Made by a program: the position numbers and the translations under genes. Of a stretch of 64,000 nt of DNA, positions 23,888 through 36,242 are shown one piece after another. The notes beneath the pieces were generated by a model that saw only the letters and a list, made by a program, of their open reading frames with translations, was not told the DNA's origin and searched no databases. The stretch comes from Phyto melanocephala (Eukaryota; Arthropoda; Insecta; Diptera; Rhinophoridae). Within the stretch, counting starts at the first letter, position 1. The number at the start of each line of letters is the position of its first letter. The stretch spans positions 135,438,533-135,502,532 of the forward strand of contig OW799233.1 of the NCBI GenBank assembly GCA_941918925.1, given 5' to 3'.

Positions 23888-25463
23888 ACAAGTAAGAGCA
23901 CTATATTCGGCTGTGCCGAATCTTTTATACCCACCACCAATTTTGTGTACATTTAAAGCACAATATTTATTATTTTGTTAATCGCTATGGAATAATCTCT
24001 TTATAATAAAATATGTATCACTTTCTTTGTAGAGGGTGGTTAAATTTTAAGGGCCCATGTTGAAGGTGAACTACACCTAGTCTTTAAATTTGTTTTCTGC
24101 ATTTCATTTGACATTTCTCAATCTCAAACTTTCTCAATTTGATCCGTGGAAAGATACGCAAATGAGCAACGCTTTAAAGTTATTCAGGTTCTTTATAAAA
24201 ATGGGCGTTCAAATTAAAATGCATTTTGTGCACTTCGAAGTTCTTTTGATCAACATAATTGTTCAAATTCGTCCGCAATCGGGAGAATTGTAAAAAATAT
24301 TTAAGTTTCTGCAAAACAGGTATGTCTAAAATGTTAGAAAATCTGTGAATGCCTTCTTAGTTCGTTGAATGGTAACTAAATATTGCTGTTTTTTGCGATG
24401 GTGTGGCAAAAGAGCAGTCAACCTCGACTCATCATCATGCCCAACAATTGAGCATCAACATTGTCACTGAAAATTTGGACCATCAGATAGAGGAGTGGCG
24501 CCAAGGATGGGGGGCCATTTGGCCGATATTTTGTTAAACACATAATTGAACCATACAAATATTATCATTATAAAAAGAAATGATAATAATTTCTTAAATA
24601 ATTTGTGTTTTATTTAAAATCAACATCGGCCCTTAAAATTTAACCATCCTTAATAACTTGGATATGATAGTAAAATGTTTTCGTAAATTTAGTCTTTTAG
24701 TGCAAGTAGGCGTTAAAGTAGGCGTGTCAATAAAGTTTCTGGAAATAAATACAATTTAGATATTTCAATATAGTCCTTTATTTTCCCAAAAACTTTGTCA
24801 AAAGAGAAATTACATGAACCGTTATATGGGAGAGGGGCATAAAAGTGGGCGTGGCACATTGATTTTCCGTTACAGAAAAGCATCTCACCAAAAAGCAAAG
24901 TGTGCGAAATTTCAGAATCGTACATCTAATTTTGTCCGTTTTATTAGGTTTTAAATATACTGAAAAATACACTGCGAGGTATAAATTTTCGTACATTTTT
25001 ATCTATAACTCCTTTCCTAATGCATCTATGTAAGCAATTTTTTGGGAGAGATATTGTTTTGACTCGAGAAATATATCTTCGAAGTTTCATGACTGTACGT
25101 TAATGCGTTTGGACACAATACCATTTTATTCGATGTTCGAAGGACACGGTTTTTGCGACCTACTCTTGCTTTACGAGCTACAACTCTCTTCCTAATATTC
25201 CGATTTAGCCCATTTTCAATACCAAACAAACCTTTCTATAAGAAAGATTCTGGCAAAATTTGCGCCCCTAGCTTTTTCGGTGCGACCTCTATCGTGCTTT
25301 CAACAGACGGACAGACGGACGGACATAGCTAGATCGTCATCAACTCAAACTCTGGTTCAGAATATATATACTTTATGGGGTCTAAAATGGATATTTCAAT
25401 GTGTTACAAACGGAAGGACAAAATGAATATACCCCCCACCATTTTTTTGTTGGCGGTTTAACC
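23888..25463 (-). mobile_element. DINE-1-like group A element, full length
   Basis: Starts with ACAAGTAAGAGCACTATATT (inverse of the 3' end) and finishes with a damaged 5' end ('tttttgttggcggttta'). One main internal unit. It abuts an oppositely oriented group A element at 25464. Confidence 0.8.
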
Positions 25464-26987
25464 CGTTTTACCTAAAATTCATATAATTTCTCTATTAATA
25501 AAGATTTTGGAATAACAAAGGGCTATATTGAAACACCTAAGTTGTACTCATTCACAAAAACAACCTTGACACGCCTACTCTAACGCCCACTTTTCACGTT
25601 ATCTACCGTTAATGAAACTTAAAAGCTCATAAAACCGCCAAAATGAGAGGTATGATGATAAAATTTGCCACGTATATCCCCCTCGGCAATGTCATTACTG
25701 TGCCAGAGAATTAAAGTGCCACGCCCAATTTTACGCCCACCTCCCATATAACGTTTTACCTAAAATTCATATAATTTCTCTATTAATAAAGATTTTGGAA
25801 TAACAAAGGGCTATATTGAAACATCTAAGTTGTACTCATTCGCAAAAATAACTTTGACACGCCTACTATAACGCCCAATTTTCACGTTATATACCGTAAA
25901 TGAAATTTAAAAGCTCATAAAACCGCCAAAATTAGAGGTATGATGATAAAGTTTGCTACGTATATCCTTCTAATAATGGTAATTGTTTTGCAAAAAAGTT
26001 AAGGTGACGCGCTCACTTTAACGCCTACCTCCCAACGGTTTATCTTAAATTCATGTAATTTCTCTATTGACAAAGTTTTCGGGAAAATAAAGGACTATAG
26101 TGAAATATCTAAATTGTATTTATTAGCAGAAACTTTATTGACACGCCTACTTTAATGCCCACTTTCGTTGAAAGACTACATTTACAAAAGCATTTTAGTA
26201 GCATATCGAAGTTATAAAGGGTGGTAAAATTTTAAGGACCGATGTTGAATTTAAATAAAACACAAATTATTTAGGATATTATTATTACTTTTTGTAATTA
26301 TAACATTTGTATGGTTCAATTATGTATTTAACAAAATATTGGCCAAATGGAACCCCCTCCCCCCCCCCCCCCCCATCCTTGGCGCCAATCCTCTATCTGA
26401 TGGTCGAAATTTTCAATAAAAATGTTGATGCTCAATTGTTAGGCATGATGATGAGGCGAGGTTGACAGCTCTTTTGCCACACTATCGCAAAAAACAGCAA
26501 TGGTGCCCATTCAACGAACAAAGAAGGCATTCACAGATTTTCTAACATTTTATACAGACCTGTTTTGCAGAAATTTAAATATTTTTTACAATTTTTCCGA
26601 TTGTAAACGAATTTGAACGATTATATTGATCAAAAGAATTATGCATAAAATACATTTTGACTTGAACGCCCATTTTTATAAAAAACCTGAATAATTTTAA
26701 AGCGTTGCTCATTTGCGTATCTTTCCACGGATCAAATTGAGTAAGTTTGAGATTGAGAAATGTCAAGTGAAATGCAGAAAATAAATTTAAAGACTAGGTG
26801 TAGTTCACCTTCAACATGGGCCCTTAAAATTTAACCACCCTCTACAAAGAAAGTGATACATATTTTATTATAAAGAGATTATTCCATAGCGATTAACAAA
26901 ATAATAAATATTGTGCTTTAAATGTACACAAAATTGGTGGTGGGTATAAATGATTCGGCACAGCGGAAAATAGTGCTCTTACTTGTT
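25464..26987 (+). mobile_element. DINE-1-like group A element, 5'-truncated
   Basis: Begins inside the internal units ('cctaaaattcatataatttc', two units), continues with the group A tail and ends 'gattcggcacagcggaaaat' plus GCTCTTACTTGTT. A C-rich run of about 20 nt lies near 26356-26375 where other copies have a shorter C run. Confidence 0.8.
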
Positions 26988-27169
26988 ATACTTCGGTTTT
27001 TGGTTAAAAGTTTAAATGCAATTATTAAGGAAATGATTATATTTATGTATATTAGTAGTAATACTATACTAATCTTTTTTAGTTAAAGCATAAAACAATC
27101 GTTTGATATGAAAAAGTCAAAACCTTTTTTTTTTTTAAGATACGAGGTTGAGGAAGTAAGGCATCGATA

Positions 27170-27500
27170 TTCTGGCAAAATTTGAGCCCCCTAGCTTTTT
27201 TGGTCCGACCTCTACCGTGCTTTCAACAGATCAAATCAAACCCTGATTGAGAATACATATACTTTCTGGGGTCTAAAATAGATATTTCGATGTGTTACAA
27301 ATGGAATGACAAAATGAATATACCCCCACCATTTTTTTGGTGGCGGGTATAAAAAGAAGTTGGAGCATTGTGCCGAATTACTGATACCCACCACTAATTT
27401 TATGTACTTTTAAAGCACAAAACCATTATTTTGTTATTAACAGTAATCGCTATGGATTAATCTCTAATCACTAAAATATGTTTGTGTAACTTCGATTTGA
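27170..27500 (-). mobile_element. Two DINE-1-like group A end fragments
   Basis: 27170-27355 is a 5' end, minus orientation ('agccccctagctttttt' to 'ggtggcgggtataaaaa'). 27360-27500 is a decayed 3' end ('attgtgccgaattactgata', 'acccaccactaattttatg'). Confidence 0.6.
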
Positions 27501-27624
27501 TATTAATTTATTTCCTTAAATTTAGTCCTACGCATTAAAACTTGTTTTTGTAACAATAAAACTAAAAATATTATAAATTAATTGGTTTTTTATTTATTTT
27601 TAGAGGGCCACAATTGCAAATATA

Positions 27625-28221
27625 TTACAAAGGAAAAGGAGGTCTGGCGATAAAATAATTTTTCAGAAATAAAAATGTCTCTGTCGAACAATGCTCTCTG
27701 GATACCTTAATAATGGCTGCAAAAGAAATATTCATTATTGATTTATAAATAAAGTGAGAATGCAAAACTTACACTGTCCTTTAAGGCAGGCTGTCTTTAG
27801 CAGCTCACAATCATTATCAAAATATGTATAATAACCAGCATATTCACCACACACAGGATTCTTTTCCATACCACAGTCTTGAGGGCATTGGGATTGACAG
27901 ACAGTTTTGGTGGTTAGGGACAAACCTAGGGAAAAAACACATATTGAGTAAATTATAAATAGTTTTAATAAATTAAAAATTAATCATAAAAAAAATATTA
28001 CCAGGTTTACTAGCACGGCTGAGCTCATTGTTGTTTCTAATCATATGACAACTATTACGAAATAAATAGCAACTGGTACCATTGGTGGTAAAAATTGTGT
28101 TTTCATTATTAGGGCAGGATACTGCAATATAAACAAACAGATAACTTCCAGTTAATTGGACTGGCTTGGGTATTAAGCTCAACATTATGGTGATAGCGGA
28201 AAGTAACTTGACGTTCATCAT
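27625..28221 (-). CDS. K4: secreted double-Kazal protein, ~154 aa, long C-terminus
   Basis: Minus-strand exons 28002-28221, 27773-27925 and 27625-27716. Two ATGs are adjacent (28219 and 28216); either gives a signal peptide (LLSAITIMLSLI core). Exon 1 is 24 nt longer than in K1-K3. It encodes a first module with SCPNNEN, TNGTSCYLFRNSCHM. Exon 2 begins GLSLTTK and has the Kazal core PVCGEYAG, YTYFDNDCELLKTAC. Predicted P1 is Met. Exon 3 is 92 nt instead of 44-53: after the conserved IIKV and cysteine it runs on for about 20 residues of hydrophobic and basic sequence ending PPFPL. The extension lies in the expected frame but is unlike any sister, so loss of the original stop is possible. Groups with K5-K7. 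Confidence 0.85.
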
Positions 28222-28269
28222 TCTGAAATCGATGAATAGATAAAAGTGTATTAAAAACCATAATGTGAT

Positions 28270-28277
28270 CTTTTATA
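28270..28277 (-). promoter_or_regulatory. TATA box of K4
   Basis: TATAAAAG on the minus strand, 49 nt before the first ATG. Confidence 0.6.
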
Positions 28278-28289
28278 GAAATTTTACCA

Positions 28290-29188
28290 AGGTCTCTTAT
28301 ATAAATTTGATCTTATATAAAGTTAAATAAAAAACAAGTTTAATTATTTTTCTAAATAAGAAAATTGTTAATTCAATTGTTGCTTTTTATTTTTAAAAAT
28401 AAAAGTATAATATTTATTCAGTATATTATATACTTCTTCCTGCATGTTTATCTTTTTATTTATCTTTTTTTGTTGTTTAATAGTTTCGGGTTTTTTGTAA
28501 GTTTTGGTAAAACAAAATGGATTTAATTAAAAACAACAGTGCATAATTTAAGATTTAATTCAACGTGTAAAACCTAAGGTGATCGAAGTGTTATTTTTTG
28601 GCACAAACGAACCGGTTATTTTTTTGAGCTGAACAGTGCTATTAAATATGTATATATGTATGCTCACTCCAAAATTACCTTCAAAAGCCAATCATAAAGA
28701 ACACACTTTGGAAGATTTTTTTATTTCGATCTGAAAGGCTAAAAAGATTAATTGTCTGGTGGATTTTCTTCTTTAAGTCAACTAAGTGACATCCGCGTGT
28801 TGTTTGATATCAACATTCAAAAGTAGTAGTTTCAATATTTTGAAAATATTTGGCAAGAAATCGCTAGTGGAAGCCAGCACATACTTTTGCAAAGAAAAAT
28901 AAAATTTTTCAACCCTTCGATAGTTTTTAATTATCTTTGTTATAATTTATATAAATCTGCGACCTTTGAAAAAACATTTTATTCCGAATGTTCAAATGTT
29001 TTAGGAGAGCAAATAAAAATCAATATATGTTGATTTCTTTTGAGCTGATATATGTTGTTTTTTTATCTCGACTTAAGTTGTTTTCTCAAAAGTCCACATT
29101 TGTTGGCAATCCTCTTCTGTTATTTGTGGAAATGTAAAGCAAAATAATATTAAATTATTTATATGTTTCAAGTTTTTTTAACTACTTA
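28290..29188. other. AT-rich intergenic DNA, no gene seen
   Basis: Stops in all frames, no repeat family recognised, no spliceable Kazal exon. Confidence 0.6.
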
Positions 29189-29820
29189 TTTTTTATACCC
29201 GCCACCAAAATAATGGTGGGGGTATATTCATTTTGTCATTCCGTTTGTAACACATCGAAATATCCATTTTAGACCCCATAAAGTATATATATTCTGAATC
29301 AGGGTTTGATTTGATGACGATCTAGCTATGTCCGTCCGTCTGTCCGTCTGTTGAAAGCACGATAGAGGTCGCACCGAAAAAGCTAGGAGGCTCAAATTTT
29401 GCCAGAATCTTTCTTATAGACAAGGTTTGTTTTGTATTGAAAATGGGCTAAATCGGAATATTAGGAACAGAGTTATAGCTCGATAAGCAAGAGTAGGTCG
29501 AAAAAACCGTGTCCTTCGAACATCGAATAAAATGGAATTGTGTCCAAACGCCTTAACGTAGACTCATGAAACTTCGAATATATATTTTCTGGGTAAAGAC
29601 AATATTTTTCCCTGAAAATTTTTTAAATCTATGTATTAGGAGAGGAGTTATCGATCAAAATGTACGAAAATTTATACGGCACAGTGTATTTTTCGGTATA
29701 CTTAAAAACAAAAACGTCATAAAAGCAACAAAATTGGATGTACGACTCTGAAATTTTGCACACTTTGCTTTTTGGTGACACGCTTTCTTGTTACGGCAAA
29801 TCAATGTGCCACGCCAACTT

Positions 29821-30396
29821 TTACGCCCACCTCCCATATAACGATTTAACTAAAATTCATATAATTTCTCTATTAATACAGATTTTTGAATAATAAAGGC
29901 CTATATTGAAACACCTCAGTTGTACTCATTCGCACAAATAACTTTGACAAGCCCACTATAACGCCCACTTTTCACGTTATCTACCGTTAAAGAAATTTAA
30001 AAGCTCATAAAACCGCCAAAATTAGAGGTATGATGATAAATTTTGCTACGTCTATCCCCCTAGGCAATTTCATTACTATGCCAAAAAATTAAGGTGCCAC
30101 GCCCACTTTTACGCCCACCTCCCATATAACGTTTTACCTAAAATTCATATAATTTCTCTATTAATACAGATTTTTGAATAATAAAGGCCTATATTGAAAC
30201 ACCTCAGTTGTACTCATTCGCACAAATAACTTTGACAAGCCCACTATAACGCCCACTTTTCACGTTATCTACCGTTAATGAAATTTAAAAGCTCATAAAA
30301 CCGCCAAAATTAGAGGTATGATGATAAATTTTGCTACGTCTATCCCCCTAGGCAATTTCATTACTATGCCAAAAAATTAAGGTGCCACGCCCACTT
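29821..30396 (+). repeat. Two 288-nt tandem repeats within the group A element
   Basis: 'ttacgcccacctcccatata' occurs at 29821, 30109 and 30397, exactly 288 nt apart. The two full units differ by only a few bases, so the duplication is recent compared with the element itself. The third unit is more diverged. Confidence 0.85.
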
Positions 30397-30984
30397 TTAC
30401 GCCCACCTCCCATATAACGTTTTACCTAAAATTCATATAATTTCTCTATTAATATAGATTTTTGAATAATAAAAGACTATATTGAAACACCTAAGTTGTA
30501 CTCATTAGCAAAAACAACTTTGACACGCCTACTATAACGCCCACTTTCACTTTTGAATTGTGTCCAGACGCATAAACGTAGTCATGAAACTTCGAATATA
30601 CATTTATCGAGTCAAAAGAATATTTTTCCGTGAAAATCGCTTAAATCTATGAATTAGGAAAAGAGTTTTAGATAAAAAAGTACGAAAATTTATACCGCAC
30701 AGTGTATATTTCAAATTTAAAACGTAATAAAACTGACAAAACTATATGTACGGTTCTGAAATTTTGCAAACATGGCTTTTTGGTCAAAGTCTTCGTTATA
30801 ACGGAAAATAGATGTGCCACGCACACTTTTTTCCTTAAATTTTTATAAAAATATATTAGTCATATATATTAGCATTTATTCATCTTACACTGCGCCATTT
30901 ATTGTACTGTAGCTAAATATAAGATAAAGATGATAAGATAGATGACTCTACTAGCAACTACTAAATAGATGGCATGCTAACAAC

Positions 30985-31265
30985 TTATGCTTATGTTCTC
31001 CTGAAGTTATGCTCTATTAAAAATGGGAATTTAGGAAAATTTTGACCTAAGTAAAAAAAAACTATCTCCAGACATTATATACAATTTATTTTCATGCACT
31101 AATGGCTAACAAATTTTAAAATTATACAAAACTTATTTCGTTTGAAAATCTTTTAAAAGCAAAATGTTATAGAAGTTTAAAAATCAAAATCTTACTAATA
31201 AATATCCCGTTTTAGAAAACTGCAGAGAATGTATATTTTAAATCACCCTGTGGCCCTTAAAATTT
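30985..31265 (+). repeat. Unclassified repeat X, copy 2
   Basis: Nearly the same as 19454-19745. Here it is embedded in a group A element. Confidence 0.65.
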
Positions 31266-32210
31266 AATTTTAAATTCACTTTCTTTTTCTTAAATTCATG
31301 TAAGTTCTCTATGAATAAAGATTTTGGAATACTAAAGGACTATATTGAAATATCTAAGTTATGTTTATTAGCAGAAACTTTATTGACACGCGTATTTTAA
31401 CGGCCACTTTCATTGAAAGACTAAATTTACGAAAACATTTTACTAGCATACCGAAGTTATAATGGGAGGTTTAATTTGAAGGGACTATGTTGATTTTGGA
31501 TAAAATTATTATAAAATTATTATTATTTATTTTTATAATGATAATATTTGTATGCTTCAATTATGTATGGAACAAAATATCGGCCAAATGGCCCCCCAAC
31601 CTAAGCGGCACACCACGATCCGATAGTCCAAATTTTCAATGACACTGTTGATGCTCGATTGTTAGGCACGATGATGAGTCGAGGTTGCTTGCTCTTTTGC
31701 CACGTTATGGTGAAAAACAGCAATGTTTCCCATTCAACGAACTAAGATGGCATTCACAGATGTTTTCACATTTCATACAGACCTGCTTTGCAGACATTTA
31801 AATATTTTTTACAATTCTCACGATTGTGGACGAATTCGAACGATTATGTTGACCAAAAGAATCACGAAGTGCACAAAATGCATTTTGATTTGAACGCCCA
31901 TTTTTATAAAAATCTTTAATATTTAAAAGCGTTGCTCGATTGCGTATCTTTCCACGGTTCAAATTGAGTTAGTCTGAGATTGAGAAATGTCAAATGAAAT
32001 GCAAAAAAAACTTGTTTTTTGTGTGGCTCATCTTCAACATGGGCCCTTAAAATTTAACCACCCTCTACAAAGAAAGTGATACATATTTTATTATAAAGAG
32101 ATTATTCCATAGCGATTTACAAAATAATAAATATTGAGCTTTAAATGTACACAAAATTGGTGGTGGGTATAAAAGATTCGGCACAGCCGAATATAGTGCT
32201 CTTACTTGTT

Positions 32211-32687
32211 ATTATTCGGACATGGTAGTGACACCTTATTGCTAGCCCAAATGTCTCAAAAATTTTTCAAAAACAAACAGCAAAATCGGTTAAAATCTGT
32301 TTGTGATATAAACCTCATAATTGTAATGCTTCGGTATTTTTCCCAAAAAATTTACAAACAAGCTTTAGATCGATTTAATACGTTTATCAAATGAAAGAGC
32401 TTGATAATTATTATTAATTTGAAGGTCTTTTCATTGAATTCTAATTTTTCAATGTCTCCATCTCGAAAAAAATTCGTTTTAGAGTTGGCAGGAATTATAG
32501 CGTTTTCAAGCCAAATTGCAAATATCTTTTTTATAAGTAAAATTTTGTTTAGTAAAGAGTTATTTAATTAAATTTAAAATGTGTGTGTATTACTCTCTCA
32601 ATATTAAATACATATTTACAAACATATGTGTTTTCCTTACGATTTAAATATTAAAGAACTAAAAAAATTAAACTGAATCAAATAAAA
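32211..32687. other. Intergenic DNA, no gene seen
   Basis: AT-rich. One short open frame (32206-32394) starts in the preceding repeat end and has no family resemblance. Confidence 0.55.
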
Positions 32688-33858
32688 ACAAGTAAGAGTG
32701 CTATACTCCGCCGTGCCGAATCTTATATACCCTTCACAACGTGTAGTAATGCAATAACAATTGTTTGTATCACCATTCATTTCATATGAAATAAAAAACA
32801 AACATATAAAAACATCCTATTGCAAAATTATAAATTGAATTCACGTATGTAAATAATTACAAAAAAACAACAATAAAAAAAATTACACAAAACAATTTAA
32901 AAAAAAAAATTTTTTTAAAAATTAAAAAAAAAATAATAAAAATATAAATCTATATATATAAAAATCAATGTGTGTTTGTATGTTTGTATGTTTATATGTT
33001 TGTATGTTTGTTTGTGCTTTATAGACGGTTAAACGGCTGGACCGATTTCCTTGAAATTTTCACAGAATCTTTCAGTATGTCTGGAAGGAACTATAGGCTA
33101 TACTTTGGTTTGAAATTGTAAGTGGGCGGGGTGCCACGCCCTATTAAAGAATAAGTATTAAATATTATATATCACGAAAGTTAATGCAGCTAGAGTCTTC
33201 AAATTAAGTACAATAAACTTTGACATCCACACGAACATTTGGGTAAAAAATGGGCGGACTTGCAATAGTAGGCGTGGCCACATGAATTAAATACTAAAAT
33301 TCGTATATTTGGAAAACGATATCGATTAGAGTAGTAAAATTTTGCAAGAGCAACTTTGACACCCAAATGAACATTTAGGCAATAAATGGGTGCATTATCA
33401 ATAGTGGGCGTGGCACCTACCATATGAATTAAATACTAAAATTTGGGGTGGCAAAGCACACCGGGTATTAGCTAGTAATATATAAAATAAAAAAAAATTT
33501 TTTTGGCTCAGCTGGGATTCAATGCCACGTTTACTCTAACCAGTATATATGTATGTTGTTGTAATTGTGAAAAAACGAGGTTGTCGTGGTTTTTTGCTCA
33601 TATCTCAGAAAGTTATGGGGCGATTGTGTTGAATTTCAATAGCGATTCATTCCCTGATATTTCCAAAAGGAACAAATAGTTGCTTCTAAAAGTTGATTCC
33701 AACCAACACACGGACAGACGGTCAGGGCTTAATCGACTGCTCTATTCATAAGCTTTCAGAAAATATATACTTTATGGGGTCAGAAATGAAAATTGTAGAA
33801 ATTACAAACGGAATGACAAAGCTATATATACCCTTGTGCACCACAGGTGAAGCGTGTA
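32688..33858 (-). mobile_element. DINE-1-like group B element with nested Helitron
   Basis: Begins ACAAGTAAGAGTGCTATACT, then 'acccttcacaacgtgtagta', an A-rich tract (interrupted by the Helitron 32949-33475), the 'ggctcagctgggattc' block, a TATGT stretch, 'tggtttttgctcatatctca', and ends 'caccacaggtgaagcgtgta', the inverse of the 5' end. Group B consists of these parts in this order. Confidence 0.8.
32949..33475 (+). mobile_element. Non-autonomous Helitron, second family
   Basis: Starts TCTATATATATAAAAATCAA followed by TGTTTGTATG repeats. Ends with a 'ggtggcaaagcacaccgggt' stretch and TTAGCTAG, then T. Inside are two units with 'gtgggcgtggc'-type blocks and 'acatttgggtaaaaaatggg' text. Different in sequence from the 5668/7722 family but with the same terminal rules. 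Confidence 0.75.
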
Positions 33859-33859
33859 A

Positions 33860-35036
33860 TGAAACATGTTTGATTGTTTTGATTAGTAGTAGACCGAGAT
33901 CAAAAAAAAACTTGCACAAAAACTAATTTTAAATGTTCTGTAATAAGATAAGTTGACATGTATTAAAAAATCAATCAAAAAACAGCGTTTAATGTAATTA
34001 TTTACTAACACTGCTGTTTAATGTTTTTTTTTTTTTTTTTTGAATTTATTGTATGTGTTGTATTGTTTAGTTTGGATGTTTTATTTATTTTAAAAACACT
34101 AACAACGCTGTAGAAAAAAATAAGTACTAGAGAGAGTAATAGGTATTTTCTTATTTTTAACTTTAAGTTGCAGTAAAATCTTGTAGACATGACTCGACAT
34201 ACATTCATGAATCAGGGATAAAAACCTTTCTTCTCATAGAGATATTTCTGTAGAAAAATATAGTCAATATCTTTTTTTATTAAGAAATAAATAACAAAAT
34301 TATTAAATTGTTTGCTATTCTGATTGCAGGGTTTTAAAAAATGGCGATGGAAAATAATTTGTGCGCGCTTTTCATACAAATTTCAACAGCCCATTTGAAA
34401 GAGATTGCGTGCGCATCAGTTTTCTTTTATATAATTGATCGATTTTCTTCGTTATATGAAATACAGACGTACCTTCTTTAGGTTATTAAATTAAGGAGAA
34501 ATTTTCTTAATTTTTAAGGAAAGTACCTGAAATTAATAGTTAAACGATAGTTTAAAAGAATATAAAGAAATAGAGATTTGACTGTAAGTAAGCCCATTTT
34601 GTCTTTAGTGTATATTATTGCCTCTTGTTTTTATATGGGGCTGCGAAAAAAAACTTTCTTTGTATAAGAAAACCTTTCGATGGCAGGAAGCTTCATAAAA
34701 GACTAATACAATTAATAACAAACAAAGTACAATATTGTTTCATTGAATCATTTTGAAATATATATTAAGCTACATATTTAAAAATTAATAAACTTGTGAT
34801 GAATAAAGTTTGTTTGTTTCTTAAATTTTGGCATAACAATAATTTCTAAGGATTTTTTGTGGTTTATTAAATATGTACATCTGTTATTTATTATTTGTAT
34901 TTTTAATAAATAAATATTGCACACGTCTCAATGACAATTTTAATTTTATATATTTTGTGAAAACAATAGCTAATTTTATTAGTATTTTATATAAACAAAA
35001 ACACTTGTTATTTGTTTAATTTTCTTTTCAATTAAC
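33860..35036. other. Intergenic DNA, no gene seen
   Basis: AT-rich, one 17-nt T run near 34025-34041. No exon, repeat or RNA gene recognised. Confidence 0.55.
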
Positions 35037-35421
35037 ACAAGTTAGAACGCTCTATTCGGCCGTGCCGACTCTGATAATTCCATTCACCATCACGAACATA
35101 TTTATAGTGAATCACTTTTAATTTAGGTCGCCATCTTAAATTTTAATGTTTTTATGGTTTAATATATTTTACTGGTCAAGCTCCTTCGTTTGATACCAAT
35201 ATTAAGGGGGTTGTACGCGATTTTGTAGTGGCGGCTGTCATGATATATATTTTGCTCTCTTTTGATACCCACATACATATTTCCTCTCTGTTATTTAAAG
35301 GTAAAAACAATCGATTTTTGTAAAATTAAGTAATACGCAGCAGTTGGATTTTGCTGGCTATACCCTAGTTAATTTCAAGCTAATTTGTCATTTATAACAA
35401 ATAAGGAGCTTAAGGAACATT
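35037..35421 (-). mobile_element. DINE-1-like group C 3' end fragment
   Basis: Degraded ACAAGTTAGAACGCTCTATT terminus with CGGCCGTGCCG palindrome, then group C text ('tttactggtcaagctccttc', 'attttgtagtggcggc'). Truncated near the TIR element at 35422. Confidence 0.65.
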
Positions 35422-36083
35422 ATATCCCAGCGAAATAACACATTACAAAATAATGAGTTGAAAGTACTAGAAAACAGTTCTTCACTACTTACAATTTGGC
35501 ATCTAAGCACATTATTTTAACACGGCGATGTCATTGGAGGCAAGTACTTACCACGCTCGCTTTCAAGTAGGGACCCGTTTAAATATTAATTACGTTTATT
35601 ACATCTATTTATAGGTACTAAAATCAGCACTTACTTTTATACCAATAAATAAGTACTTGATTTAAATAACCTAAAGAACCCATTAATATTATGGACTTAC
35701 AGAAGTCGGTTTTGTTCTTTTAAGGACGAAAATTCGGTTGCATTATTCTGAAATACGTTTTTTTGAAATTTAAAAATCAGTGAAAATCTATAAGTCATCA
35801 CTTTGTTAATAAAATGCTTTGCCGCTGTTGTCAAAATAATTATTACTTATACCCTAAGCGTGTTAAACTAAATGAGAATTATAAAAAGTTATGTATTTGA
35901 ATGGCTTTTAGCAAATTTCGCAATCAGAAATTGTATTGTGTGTGTCTAAAAAGAAATACTTACGTATCACATTATAAATCAAGTCATTACTAATATACTT
36001 CTTAGTAAGACATAAGATATGTAATAGTCATTGAAAAGAATGTTTAGTAAGAGCAAGTCATTACCTAGTTTTTGCTGGGATAT
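35422..36083. mobile_element. Unclassified TIR element (MITE)
   Basis: The left end ATATCCCAGCGAAA and right end (inverted) ATATCCCAGCAAAA form a 14-nt imperfect TIR. Subterminal 'aagtcattac' motifs occur inside. About 660 nt, no transposase frame. The target duplication is unclear, so superfamily is left open. Confidence 0.5.
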
Positions 36084-36242
36084 TTAACAATTTTTAAACT
36101 GTTAAACAAATTTTTAAGAAATTTTATATGCATGACGATTTTTTAAGCTATTTTAGTATTTTATGAATAAAGCTGTTATTTGTTATATATGCTACGGATG
36201 GTTTAAAATGTTGTATGTTCCACAATATATGTTATATAAGAA

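Larger units (their letters stand above)
29189..32210 (+). mobile_element. DINE-1-like group A element, expanded 3-kb copy
   Basis: Intact ends: TTTTTTATACCCGCCACC and CGGCACAGCCG plus GTGCTCTTACTTGTT. It is longer than the others because of a 288-nt internal duplication, a second partial 5' part (30545-30840) and a block holding repeat X (30985-31265), after which the usual group A tail follows. Probably a composite of two group A copies with an insertion. Confidence 0.8.

Noticed and set aside
26356..26375. C run as a G-quadruplex candidate
   Set aside because: Simple homopolymer expansion of the C run found at the same place in other group A copies; likely slippage or base-calling noise.
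28619..29160. Possible gene between K4 and the group A element
   Set aside because: No frame over 60 codons, no spliceable exon pair and no recognisable motif.
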